A stretch of DNA of 64,000 bases from the NCBI RefSeq assembly GCF_010093065.1, contig NZ_CP048113.1, positions 6,900,001 to 6,964,000 of the forward strand, in the 5' to 3' direction. This DNA is from Chitinophaga agri. GTDB taxonomy: Bacteria > Bacteroidota > Bacteroidia > Chitinophagales > Chitinophagaceae. The position numbers and the translations under genes are program-made. Below the pieces are notes generated by a model, which saw only the letters and a list, made by a program, of their open reading frames with translations, searched no databases and was not told the origin of the DNA. Shown in pieces: positions 48,428 to 57,080 of this stretch. Within the stretch, counting starts at the first letter, position 1, and each line of letters begins with the position of its first letter.

Positions 48428-49656
48428 TGTATATAAACATCATTCGTATGAATTAAACCCTGCTATGATTGATTATATGCTAGATAGGTTTGAAAACGTG
48501 GCTGATCTAAAAGAATTTAATCGTGCCCAGTTGACTAATATTTTGAAAATGGCCCATTCTCCATTGTGTTTATATGTGCAAAGTGATAGAGAAGATTATT
48601 TGGTCAAGAGTTTTATCCCATTGGAAGATCATGATCAGGAGGATACTAATACGATGGTAGTTGTGTTGAGTGATAATACGGTAAGTGATGGGACAAAGAT
48701 GAGGGTGATAGAACGAGTAAGTTTTAAAGTATCTGATCTAAGATTGTTGCCAGTACAATATTATCATTTGTTATTGGCGAATGCAAGATTTATACCTAGT
48801 TGGAGGAATATTATACGGTATTATCAGACAACAAGTAATTATTCAGTTGATGAGCAGTTGATGGTTTATATTGAGAGTGTGCATAAGGAGTTGTTTAATA
48901 CGCCATTGCCAACAGGATTGGATCAGGAGGATGGGAAAGACTTGGATAATATTATAAGCTCGCTGCTGATGGGTAAGGTGCTTAAAAATGAGAGCAAGTT
49001 GGAGTTAATAGGCAGTGGCTTGGTTGAACGAAAGCTATTTATCAATGATTTTAGTGGAATGAGTGTGTCGTTAGTACATCATTTATTGCGTCATCTTGCA
49101 ATAGAAAGGGTTACTTTATCTGCGTTGATCAAAGATAGCTTTATGGGGTTTGTGGAATTGACTAATATTTATTGGGATGAACTTTTACCATTATTAGAGC
49201 AATTGCCGCTTGAAGAAAGACATTATTATACTTTGTTACAGGCAAGTTGGATAACGCCAGATCGGAAGCAGGCAATATTGGACCGGGTATCGCGGGAAGT
49301 GATGTTGGGGCTTATTAAGAGGGGGGTATCACATACCGGTAGGCGCTATCCAGGAATCAGGTTTTGAATATACTGATGAAGATATATTAGCGATATTAAA
49401 AGGGGATAGGAAGCCAGCTGCAGATACTTTGGTGGGATTGATACTGGGATATGCAGATCGGTTCAGTGAGGAGACGTTGGTGGAGTTGTTAATGGCATTG
49501 GGTGGACCATTTGCAAAAATTGCGAAAAAGCAGGGGAAGGAAGTAGATAATGCTCCTTGGATGCCTGAGGTACTGAAGGTGTTGAGTGAAGTGGGAGAAC
49601 TGGTTGAGCGTTTTACGACTAAGACAAAGATCATTGAAGTAAAATATATTGAGTAA
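48428..49656 (+). pseudogene. Unknown protein, 5' end lost to IS66 and frameshifted in a G6 run
   Basis: The frame is open from the IS end; first ATG 48465 (MIDYMLDRFENVADLKEF). It stops at 49367, but the next frame continues in the same style from about 49328 to TGA 49654-49656 (GAIQESGFEYTDEDILAIL). Removing one G from GGGGGG at 49321-49326 joins them into a 396-residue protein. The intact gene was longer at its 5' end. The product contains LYVQSDREDYLVKSFIPLED and helical regions. The family is not recognised with confidence; large P-loop NTPases of the YobI type have similar C-terminal halves, only a guess. Confidence 0.6.
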
Positions 49657-49950
49657 CTCTGCTTTATCAAATTATAGTTGTTTACATATTTTAGTCGAAA
49701 CTTTAAGATTGCCTATTTCTCCCATGAATTATGCATTTTTAGATGAGGTATATAGTCCCATAAGAAAGAAGATTAATACCGTAGTGCTAAAAGCTTTAAA
49801 CCCTTGTATTGGTAAGAATATAATTGATGAATAATGTCTACGGAATAGTTATATTCAAATCGGTATTATAATTAGCGTTTATTATAGCAAAACAGGAATC
49901 GAACTATTTTTAGTTGAGAATTAAATAGTTGCGTAGGTAAGAAAATTATA
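49657..49950. other. 294-base gap; no convincing gene
   Basis: A 61-codon frame at 49649-49834 has uncertain coding value. It is left as unannotated, AT-rich sequence leading into repeat R3. Confidence 0.35.
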
Positions 49951-50040
49951 AAAAATGCAAAAGCCGCTCTTAGAGCGGCTTTTGCATTTTCTGTGCCCAG
50001 TAGTGGAACGTTTTCGAACCAAATAATATTGATAATAAAC
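49951..50040 (+). repeat. Island repeat copy R3 with a 19-bp hairpin
   Basis: Perfect inverted repeat 49952-49970 / 49972-49990 (AAAATGCAAAAGCCGCTCT and its complement), T-rich on the right, followed by CTGTGCCCAGTAGTGG at 49991 and TTTTCGAACCAAATAATATTG. This copy is fused to the IS1182 fragment that follows. Confidence 0.75.
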
Positions 50041-50059
50041 AACTTGAGATGTAAATAAG

Positions 50060-50199
50060 CGTTGCTGACTGACATCAATTTTGTCAAGTACTTCGTTTAC
50101 TACCCGCATGGGGTGGTTACTCGCTACCATTTCATTTAAATCCGGAGGCAATAGCATCGCCTGGTGTTGGAACCCCTTGGGGTTCCAGTGGAGAAGCAA
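50060..50199 (-). pseudogene. IS1182-family transposase, N-terminal fragment
   Basis: The minus-strand frame reads GFQHQAMLLPPDLNEMVASNHPMRVVNEVLDKIDVSQ, the start of IS1182-type DDE transposases. The homology stops abruptly at about 50060, where the frame runs into R3. No other part of the IS remains. A dyad TGGAACCCC-TT-GGGGTTCCA at 50168-50187 lies in its first codons. Confidence 0.75.
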
Positions 50200-50204
50200 A
50201 AAGA

Positions 50205-50270
50205 AAACGCTGAAGATAAACTCCGACCTTTAGTGCCCAGTAGCTTTGAAACCCAATTACATTGATTATT
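50205..50270 (+). repeat. Island repeat copy R4 (left of sce7726)
   Basis: CTCCGACCTTTAGTGCCCAGTAG at 50221 matches the right half of the R5 hairpin and its tail start; ACCCAATTACATTGATTATTGACAA follows the same pattern. The left hairpin arm is lost. It lies 100-150 bases before the sce7726 start. Confidence 0.65.
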
Positions 50271-50369
50271 GACAAGTTGATAATTTCATCCTCTTTTGGA
50301 GTTTGTTACATATCTTTTTATCATTATAAACATTTTCTCTATCTTGCAAAGATTAATCATCCGAACTTA

Positions 50370-51242
50370 ATGGTTAAACACATTGAAGTAAAGTACCCAT
50401 CACTACTTGCAAATTTATTTTCACCATCTTTTACTCAAAAGATGATAAAAGGTACTCATGTTCCTTATTTAACACATGTGCTTAATCAGACCGGATTTAA
50501 ATCTTTGTTAAGGTCTGGTCTCACTGTTAAATCGGTTCTTCCCAAAATATTTTATTATTTGAACGACCATTATCGATGTGAATATATTTATAAATCTGCT
50601 ATACTCAACGAAGTTCTATTAAAAAATTATACCCTTCAGGAAGCATCCTATTTCACAGAATTTAGATCCTTTAATGCAAAGGCAGATATTGTTATTTTAA
50701 ACGGAACTTCAATTGTCTATGAAGTCAAGTCCGATATAGACCGTCTTGACAGATTAATTTCTCAAACATCGGCATATCAAAAAATATTTGACAAAGTAAT
50801 CATTACATCAAATAAAGAAAACATTACTAAAATTGAAAAAATAGTAGCCCCTAATATTGGTATAACGATGCTAAATACTGATCTGACTGTTGATACATTC
50901 CGAGAAGCGAAATCAAACTTAGATATTTTAGACAAAGATCTTATATTTGATAGCCTCAGAAGATCAGAGTACTTATCCATTATTGAAAAGGCATTTGGGC
51001 AAACTCCGAAAGTTCCAGGAACGATTATTCATGCTACCTGTAAAAAGATTTTTCAGCAGCTTTCAAATATTGAAGCTCATTCCTACTTTATTAATACTCT
51101 CAAACAGAGGCGCATTTCGAGAGATCAAATCAACTTAGTAAATAATGCACATAAAGCATTAAAAAATCTATTAATAGAAAAAAAACTTTCTGATAATGAC
51201 TGCAAATTAGTTAAATTGGGGTTAGAGCAAAAAATCAACTAA
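50370..51242 (+). CDS. sce7726 family protein
   Basis: A 290-residue protein of the sce7726 family, with a PD-(D/E)xK-like nuclease core: ASYFTEFRSFNAKADIVILNGTSIVYEVKSDID gives Glu98, Asp106, Glu118 and Lys120 (numbered from this start), followed by RLDRLISQTSAYQKIFDKVIITS. The rest is helical and Lys-rich. ATG 50370 is preferred; the longer frame from 50262 begins in repeat tail. Its stop is 11 bases before the sce7725 gene. The families occur as a pair in many bacteria, function unknown; the nuclease-like residues suggest a defence or toxin role (inference). Confidence 0.85.
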   Translation: MVKHIEVKYPSLLANLFSPSFTQKMIKGTHVPYLTHVLNQTGFKSLLRSGLTVKSVLPKIFYYLNDHYRCEYIYKSAILNEVLLKNYTLQEASYFTEFRSFNAKADIVILNGTSIVYEVKSDIDRLDRLISQTSAYQKIFDKVIITSNKENITKIEKIVAPNIGITMLNTDLTVDTFREAKSNLDILDKDLIFDSLRRSEYLSIIEKAFGQTPKVPGTIIHATCKKIFQQLSNIEAHSYFINTLKQRRISRDQINLVNNAHKALKNLLIEKKLSDNDCKLVKLGLEQKIN

Positions 51243-51253
51243 ACCCCGTTATT

Positions 51254-52198
51254 ATGTATTTTCCCTACCTCAGGGCTAAGCAATATGACTTGGCAGCTAT
51301 CTTTGAAGTCAAAGATAGTACATACAAAAACAAATCAGTAATCCCAGTTATTGAACCTGTAACTAAGATTGTAGAAAAACATTATAAGAGGATTTTGGAG
51401 AAAGGGATTCACTTCATTCTTGTTACAAATCCTATGGTCGGAGATTTGGCATCTGTTTCTTTTAGCAAAACAATTATTGATTCTTTAGTTACAAATGTAT
51501 TTAAAGATTATGAAAATTATACTTTAGGCTTTATCATACAACCCGACACATCTTTAGCTGATGTTAAAACTTTTATTACTAGATTCCCGAACAATGAGCA
51601 TGCTTTTATACATTTTCATAAATTCAATGACGCAACGAAACTCGCTGAAATAATTTCGGCAGATAAAAACAACAAATACAACATATTTATTGATGGAAAT
51701 ATTGGTGTCGACTATGTTGAAGAATTTTCTTCAAGCAAGGCTCCTGATATTCTAATCAGTGATGGGTTCAAAAAAAGAAGCAAAAATGAGGCATATCCTG
51801 AAGAAGATTTTTTCTATGATTTGCATAACAGATATGCTATAGACCTGAACTATAACGGCTTTGGGGACTTTACTATAATTGGTGCCCAGTTTAGCAAAGG
51901 GGGAGGGCCAGCGTATGTTGTCGCAATACACTTAACAGATAAAGACAAGCACAATAACCTTGTTGTTAAACATTTCAAGTCCGACATATTAAGTCCTCCT
52001 AGTTCAGTTGACCCAGGCGGTAAATTTAATCAAGCATTAAAGAGATTGAAAAAGCATCTGGATGCTACATCACATTTGAATACTTCTGGTGTTGATGAAT
52101 ATAAAGATTTACATACAACAGGACATTACCCTGGACTGGGTATTGTTAAAAAGATCTCAATCAAACACCATATTGAATTCATTCACTCATTTCTATAA
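51254..52198 (+). CDS. sce7725 family protein
   Basis: A 314-residue protein of the sce7725 family, recognised by the N-terminal MYFPYLRAKQYDLAAIFEV and VIPVIEPVTKI. Later pieces are NIGVDYVEEF, KKRSKNEAYPEEDFFYDLH, YNGFGDFTIIGAQFSKGGG and AIHLTDKDKHNNLVVKHFKSD. It has no signal peptide. It partners the preceding sce7726 gene (11-base spacing) and the pair is bracketed by R4 and R5. No catalytic motif is evident; the family's role is unknown. Confidence 0.85.
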   Translation: MYFPYLRAKQYDLAAIFEVKDSTYKNKSVIPVIEPVTKIVEKHYKRILEKGIHFILVTNPMVGDLASVSFSKTIIDSLVTNVFKDYENYTLGFIIQPDTSLADVKTFITRFPNNEHAFIHFHKFNDATKLAEIISADKNNKYNIFIDGNIGVDYVEEFSSSKAPDILISDGFKKRSKNEAYPEEDFFYDLHNRYAIDLNYNGFGDFTIIGAQFSKGGGPAYVVAIHLTDKDKHNNLVVKHFKSDILSPPSSVDPGGKFNQALKRLKKHLDATSHLNTSGVDEYKDLHTTGHYPGLGIVKKISIKHHIEFIHSFL

Positions 52199-52642
52199 CT
52201 AATCTGTAGACTAATTACTGTCTGTCCATAGGTAAGCATTTCAATGATAAGCTTTTTCTTTTCAGACTTATTAAACTCTATGCTTGATCGTAATCCCCAA
52301 GAATTCAACTTGATCGCTGATTTTTTCAGAAAGCAAATTTCGAACCACCGAACCAAATATTATACTTGAGCTGATAACCAGGCCCAGGGCGGGCTCAGAC
52401 GACTATAAAAAGCAAAAGGTCGGAGATAACTCCGACCTTTCCGCTTTTGTGCCCAGTAGCGGTAGGTTTTCGAACCAATTGAGGCTGATTATTAGTAAAT
52501 TTTCATGAGTCTAGTTGCTGTATGTAGCTCTAACTCTACAAGGGATATAACTTGTTATAGGTCAATTAATGTGTTACTTCTTCTTACTGTGACTGTCAAT
52601 TGCTAGGTAACAATTGTGTCATAGGAAACAATTTAGATTATT
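52199..52642. other. 444-base gap holding repeat R5
   Basis: AT-rich. Apart from copy R5 (listed separately) there is nothing gene-like; a 33-codon frame begins ATG AGT inside the repeat tail at 52505. Confidence 0.45.
52396..52500 (+). repeat. Island repeat copy R5, the best preserved
   Basis: CAGACGACTATAAAAAGC, an 11-bp perfect stem (AAAGGTCGGAG 52415-52425 with CTCCGACCTTT 52430-52440), an outer AAAAGC/GCTTTT pairing, then GTGCCCAGTAGCGGTAGGTTTTCGAACCAATTG at 52449 and CTGATTATTAGTAAA. It closes the sce7726-sce7725 cassette. Confidence 0.8.
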
Positions 52643-52650
52643 AGAAAGCG
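52643..52650. repeat. Target-site duplication, left (IS66 copy 2)
   Basis: AGAAAGCG, repeated exactly at 55001-55008 on the other side of the element. Confidence 0.9.
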
Positions 52651-52695
52651 GTAAGTATCCGGTAGACAGCACCTATTTAATGACTTTGGAGAGCG

Positions 52696-54186
52696 TTACT
52701 TTTGCTTCGTGATCCAGATATGAGGTAGGAGCTCTTTGATTCTGTTGATAGGATGGTCGTTAATGACCGTTAAAACGTCCTTTAGCCAAAGGCTGGGATT
52801 AATGTTATGTAGTTTACAGGTTCCGATCAGGCTGTAGAGCATTGCAATTCGCTTTGCTGATTCGTGGCTCCCGGCAAAGAGGTAATTCTTTCGGCCTATA
52901 ACAGTCGCTCTTATAGATCTCTCAGCCGCGTTATTATCTGGATGTAGCTTTCCATCATACACGAAGGCACAGAGTTTATCCCAGCGTTTTATACTATAGG
53001 CAAGGGCTTTTCCTATCGGGCTTTGTGGAAGTACCTGCTTGTATTGGTCTTCCATCCAGCTTCCTAATTTCTTCAGTATAGGTAAGGAGTGCTTCTGTCT
53101 TGAAGCTGCTCGTTTTTCATTGTCGTGATTTAACGCCCTGCTATCGCGTTCAATCTGATAGACGAGCTGTAACTGTTCCAATACATATTCTGCTCTTTCT
53201 CGGTCGCTGTAAATAGCGTCAGAGAAGTACCTTCTTGCATGAGCAAGACAGTGGATCAATGTTATATTATTGGTATCAACAATGCTATTATATGCAGAGT
53301 AAGCGTCTGTTTGCAGCGTACCATAAAAATCTTTCAGCATTTCTGCGGGTCCTTCTCGGCCACGCCCGGGTTGATAATCAAAGACAAGCAGCTTGTTAAT
53401 ACTATCCTGATAGAGCCAGTAATACCCCCGATGAGTACTCCCTTTCTTATCCTTGTCGAGCACTGGTACCGATGTCTCATCAGCCTGCAAATAGTCAGCG
53501 TTGAGTACTTCTGTTACCAGCGCTCTGTAAATAGGAGTAATTAACGCAGCTGTCTTAGCAAAACCATCACTCAGCGTTGAGTATGGTAGCTTTATGCCAT
53601 CTCTTTCCAGACGTTGTTGCTGGCGATGCACGGGGAGATGATCGCAGATCTTCTCAACAACCAGTTGAGCCAGTAAGCCTGGCCCCATCATCGATTTTGC
53701 AACTGGTAATGTTGGCAAAGTTCCAACAATGATTTTTGACGACGTCTCATCCGCAGATGGGAGAAGGTACTTGTTACGGATGTAACGCACTACATAAATT
53801 TCGGCGGGTTTGTATTCCAGCACTTCAGTTTCAGTGGTGCCAATATGTTTACTACCAGCTGGTATATGGTCTGGATCTATAATTACATCTTCTCTTCGTA
53901 AGTGAGATGGTATGGTATGACGGCTATCTCTCCCTTGAGTCGCATCTTGTTTTACAACTTTCACATAAGTCACCTTCTTTGCATTTAACACGTTGCAAAC
54001 AGCAGCAGATTGTTCTGTTGGAATATCGAGTGCCAGTTGATTCTTATCTGCGGGAATAAATCGCTCCTGGCGAACTCCGAAAATCATCTTCTTGAGCTGA
54101 TTCAATTCATGCTGCAGCTGCTCAACCTTGTTGATGGCAGACTCATAGAGCTGTTTGTAATCATTATCTTCTGCTGACGTACTCAT
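52696..54186 (-). CDS. tnpC: IS66 TnpC transposase, intact
   Basis: A 496-residue DDE transposase of the IS66 family: N-terminal coiled coil (about 6-32), zinc-binding-like middle region (about 95-160), LLAQLVVEKICDHLPVHRQQQRL (about 168-192), first catalytic Asp in DYLQADETSVPVLDKDKKGSTHRGY, second in LQTDAYSAYN, and the Glu in NNAAERSIRATVIGRKNYLF. The 5'/3' exon junction of the intron-bearing copies falls after the Thr of ADET here. Starts at ATG 54186. Confidence 0.95.
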   Translation of the reverse strand: MSTSAEDNDYKQLYESAINKVEQLQHELNQLKKMIFGVRQERFIPADKNQLALDIPTEQSAAVCNVLNAKKVTYVKVVKQDATQGRDSRHTIPSHLRREDVIIDPDHIPAGSKHIGTTETEVLEYKPAEIYVVRYIRNKYLLPSADETSSKIIVGTLPTLPVAKSMMGPGLLAQLVVEKICDHLPVHRQQQRLERDGIKLPYSTLSDGFAKTAALITPIYRALVTEVLNADYLQADETSVPVLDKDKKGSTHRGYYWLYQDSINKLLVFDYQPGRGREGPAEMLKDFYGTLQTDAYSAYNSIVDTNNITLIHCLAHARRYFSDAIYSDRERAEYVLEQLQLVYQIERDSRALNHDNEKRAASRQKHSLPILKKLGSWMEDQYKQVLPQSPIGKALAYSIKRWDKLCAFVYDGKLHPDNNAAERSIRATVIGRKNYLFAGSHESAKRIAMLYSLIGTCKLHNINPSLWLKDVLTVINDHPINRIKELLPHIWITKQK

Positions 54187-54235
54187 TGCAATTGCAATGT
54201 TATCACATGTAAATCAATTATTTGTTAGCGCGATG

Positions 54236-54592
54236 TTAATGATCGGCAGATTGTCGAAAATACCGCCTGCGGTACTGGACTTTATCAATCTGAATGCCTT
54301 GCAGAATAAGCATCAATTGTGTAGAAGTAAGCGAGGGTTGTACCCCACCTGGTTTAGGAATCTCAAATGTTCCCTTCTCAAGCCGCTTGTAATAAATCGC
54401 AAATCCATCTTGCTGCCATTGAAGTAGCTTGATATGTGTAGCTCTGCGGTTAAAGAAAATATAGACATCCCCGGTTAAAGGATCCAAATGCATCTGTTGA
54501 TTGACAATAGCCGCCAGTTTGTAAAAGCTACTACTTATCATGATTGGCTGAGTATACAGAAAATACCTGCATGAGGACGAGAGTGCCAGCAT
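54236..54592 (-). CDS. tnpB: IS66 TnpB (Orf2), copy 2
   Basis: A 118-residue TnpB, differing from copy 1 by two residues near the C-terminus (IDKVQ instead of MDKVQ, and RQSADH instead of RQSSDH). It starts at the base after the tnpA stop. Confidence 0.9.
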   Translation of the reverse strand: MLALSSSCRYFLYTQPIMISSSFYKLAAIVNQQMHLDPLTGDVYIFFNRRATHIKLLQWQQDGFAIYYKRLEKGTFEIPKPGGVQPSLTSTQLMLILQGIQIDKVQYRRRYFRQSADH

Positions 54593-54925
54593 TTATTTAC
54601 TGTTTAGTAGCTCTTTTAGCATGTCTGTGTTGACCGCCGAATGAAAAATTATCCTGTTACCTGATAAAGATACCACCTCCGCGAATGGAAGTGCAATATC
54701 TGGTATACTCGCCTTAGAAGGTGTGAGCTGAATGAAATGTTTTCGTCTGGGAACTTTTGCAGGAGTGGCAAACTGCTTCCTCCAGTTCTTGAGCATGGAG
54801 ACCGTGATTCCATGATTATCACAAAACACTTGCATCTTTACGTTTGACTGGCTCCATTGCATCGCGATATTCTTCTTCTCCGATATTGTAAATGAACGTA
54901 TCGTGGAATTATTGGTTGGTTGCAT
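54593..54925 (-). CDS. tnpA: IS66 TnpA, copy 2
   Basis: A 110-residue TnpA, identical in sequence to that of copy 1. Earlier in-frame starts exist at 54934 and 54949. Confidence 0.85.
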   Translation of the reverse strand: MQPTNNSTIRSFTISEKKNIAMQWSQSNVKMQVFCDNHGITVSMLKNWRKQFATPAKVPRRKHFIQLTPSKASIPDIALPFAEVVSLSGNRIIFHSAVNTDMLKELLNSK

Positions 54926-55000
54926 ACAGGGCATATTTAAACAACGCAAACATAAACCCTCAGACTTACATGCCGAAGATGCTGTCTACCGGAACCTTAC

Positions 55001-55008
55001 AGAAAGCG
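55001..55008. repeat. Target-site duplication, right (IS66 copy 2)
   Basis: AGAAAGCG, exact match to 52643-52650. Confidence 0.9.
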
Positions 55009-55055
55009 ACCGAGCGAAATTTTTAGATGGTTAAAGCATTATATACTACGTTTAG

Positions 55056-55240
55056 ATAGCAGTCTCTTCACCGCTCATTATTACTATCCTATATAAACTA
55101 GGAAGTCAGGTTGGACAACTAGATAAGGCTAATATTTCAATCTTTACGTTGCGACATTTAATTGGCTTATATTTAATTCATGCGTATATTTGGTCAAACG
55201 TTAGACAATATACATTTAGTTCCTTACTCAAATAACTGTA
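55056..55240 (+). pseudogene. Possible tyrosine-recombinase C-terminal remnant
   Basis: The frame from 55056 reads ILYKLGSQVGQLDKANISIF then TLRHLIGLYLIHAYIW before a stop. The TLRH motif with helical flanks resembles the HxxR region of tyrosine recombinases (typical HTLRHSIATHLL), but the preceding catalytic Arg region and the final Tyr are missing. It is weakly supported and clearly not functional. Confidence 0.3.
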
Positions 55241-55264
55241 ATACATATCTATATAATAAAAAAA

Positions 55265-55834
55265 ATGAAGATAACAGTCTTAAATGCCGTCCTCGTTGGC
55301 AATTGGAATTATAAGGTTTTCAATGCAAAGTGGGTCGAGACAAACTTATTCTCATACAAAGGAAATCAGCCAATAAATGGTCTTGTAAATTTGGACGATA
55401 TGGAATTCGGATATGAGTATGATGATTTAGTTTTAATTGTTAAGACTGCTGCTATTGAATTAAGGCTAAAAGATCCTAATAATTTAGATAATATTGAACG
55501 CATTGCTGAAGTATCAAATAAGATACAGTCTTTATTGTCTCATACTCCCATAAAAGGAATAGGTTTTAATATCAAGTATTTACTTGACGGAAATGATGAT
55601 AGTGATTTCATAAAGATAATGAAGACCAAAGGATTTGCCCTTTCTGATTTAGAATTGTCGCAAATTCGACTATCAAAAAAATCAGAAGTGCATAGCACAA
55701 ACATCACATTTGAATATCTTAATGGAGCTATAAAATCAATCGCATTTAATTTCCATTATCCCAAGCCAATAATTTTTGATAACACAGTTATCGCAAATCA
55801 TTTAAAATTTGCTGAATTAAAATTGAGATCATGA
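55265..55834 (+). CDS. Hypothetical protein, first gene of an unknown three-gene module
   Basis: A 189-residue soluble protein: MKITVLNAVLVGNWNYKVFNAKWVETNLF, DDLVLIVKTAAIELRLKDPNN and SHTPIKGIGFNIKYLLDGND. No motif I can name. Its stop overlaps the start of the next gene by 4 bases (ATGA), so the two are translationally coupled. It is AT-rich. It lies between IS66 copies 2 and 3. Confidence 0.65.
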   Translation: MKITVLNAVLVGNWNYKVFNAKWVETNLFSYKGNQPINGLVNLDDMEFGYEYDDLVLIVKTAAIELRLKDPNNLDNIERIAEVSNKIQSLLSHTPIKGIGFNIKYLLDGNDDSDFIKIMKTKGFALSDLELSQIRLSKKSEVHSTNITFEYLNGAIKSIAFNFHYPKPIIFDNTVIANHLKFAELKLRS

Positions 55835-56337
55835 GCAACGAGATTATAAACTATGAAGAACACACTAGCTTTATCAATCAAACAATTGATCTTGAGGATC
55901 GATTAGCGCCAAATGATTTTCTGAAAGTCAAGTTGTCGGACTCTACTGAGAGCAATTTTGTGGAGTTTCAACTACCAAAACAAAGCGTTGATCTTTATTT
56001 CAAAACTCTGGAAATCGAAAAAAGTATAAATGCTTTAAAGCATGTTTACGCAATTACTGCAATCAAAAACTTATTAAAGAAGAATCATTTCTTACAGTTA
56101 AATCTTGATTACTCAAACAAATTAATAAATGAAGAAGAATTCGAGCGAGAAATTGATGATAATCCAGATAGATTTATAATTGAAATGACATCAAATGATA
56201 GTGTTTTGGATTTGTATGTTATCAGTGAGTTGATTGAGAAAATTGGGAATCAATTCACAATTGATGAGGTTTCTGAACTGTTTTCGATTGATACAGAATC
56301 TTTACACAGAGTAATTAGCAAATTGATAAGCCGATAA
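55831..56337 (+). CDS. Hypothetical protein, second gene of the module
   Basis: A 168-residue acidic, Asn-rich, mostly helical protein (RLAPNDFLKVKLSDSTESNFV, KSINALKHVYAITAIKNLL, FEREIDDNPDRFIIEMTSND, EVSELFSIDTESLHRVISKL). The last part resembles a small helix-turn-helix, but it is not assigned. It overlaps the first gene by 4 bases and ends 18 bases before the third. Confidence 0.65.
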   Translation: MSNEIINYEEHTSFINQTIDLEDRLAPNDFLKVKLSDSTESNFVEFQLPKQSVDLYFKTLEIEKSINALKHVYAITAIKNLLKKNHFLQLNLDYSNKLINEEEFEREIDDNPDRFIIEMTSNDSVLDLYVISELIEKIGNQFTIDEVSELFSIDTESLHRVISKLISR

Positions 56338-56355
56338 TATACTAAAAGACAGAAA

Positions 56356-56775
56356 ATGCCTCATATTACTATAGGTAGTTCCATTGAATGTCTAGGAGCG
56401 GAAATACACTCAAGAAAATTTGTCCCTAAAATCGTTGTTAACATTCCAAATGTAGGACGATGTTATAAGTATTCTGGTGATCGCAATAGTGACGCGGTAA
56501 TTACGAAAGAACTACATCCCAAGGTCCCAAAATATAGTACGAATTCGGCCTTAAGCTTAAGTGAGTCAATTGCCGGTGAAGGTATATTTATTTTAGTTAA
56601 TTCTGTTAAGCAATTATTAATTAAAGTATCACCATATACACATAGACACAAAGCTCAATATTGTTCCACAAATGTTTTTACCTATGCAGAAATTACCAAG
56701 CCATTTCCCAATATTGGAGAAATAATAAATTCGAAGCTGCTGCAAAATCCCAATTCAGGATTGTTGGATATATAA
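56356..56775 (+). CDS. Hypothetical protein, third gene of the module
   Basis: A 139-residue protein without signal peptide or membrane segment (MPHITIGSSIECLGAEIHSR, IVVNIPNVGRCYKYSGDRNS, VSPYTHRHKAQYCSTNVFTY). The spacing to the previous gene is 18 bases, suggesting one operon. No family recognised. Confidence 0.6.
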   Translation: MPHITIGSSIECLGAEIHSRKFVPKIVVNIPNVGRCYKYSGDRNSDAVITKELHPKVPKYSTNSALSLSESIAGEGIFILVNSVKQLLIKVSPYTHRHKAQYCSTNVFTYAEITKPFPNIGEIINSKLLQNPNSGLLDI

Positions 56776-56889
56776 TTGTATGTTTATTATACTGTAGCTT
56801 TAAGACTACAAGATGTAATCTCAAAGCTACTACATGACGGATCATACCCCAATTTCTGATAGGCATTTCCGATCTTCAACCCTGGTTAT

Positions 56890-57080
56890 TTATACAGGAT
56901 CTGTTGGCTTAAATGGTTCGATTTTAACAGTGCCAAATTTTGGGAGAGTTGGCGCAACCTCAGCGAACTTATAAGTATACTGATCTGTCAACTTTCTTAG
57001 TAAGGTTTCCCATGCACCAGGTATTGATAGATCAACGATATCGTTTCCTTTAAGCCCAAAAGGAACAATATTCGGTGAAC
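56890..57080 (-). pseudogene. C-terminal stump of an unknown gene cut by IS66 copy 3
   Basis: Minus strand, from the IS edge at 57080 to a TAA at 56890, about 63 residues including NIVPFGLKGNDIVDLSIPGA and WETLLRKLTDQYTYKFAEV. The matching N-terminal part is not found on the other side of the element. Confidence 0.45.

Larger units (their letters stand above)
52651..55000 (-). mobile_element. IS66-family element, copy 2, intron-free and intact
   Basis: A 2350-bp element with inverted ends GTAAGTATCCGGTAGACAGC (left in plus coordinates) and the complement of GTAAGGTTCCGGTAGACAGC (right). All three genes are intact and uninterrupted on the minus strand, and it is flanked by the 8-bp duplication AGAAAGCG. 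This is the only complete-looking, probably active copy in the window and the reference for the intron boundaries. Confidence 0.97.

Noticed and set aside
49649..49834. A 61-codon plus-strand gene
   Set aside because: It starts inside the preceding pseudogene with a non-ATG codon and has no recognisable product.
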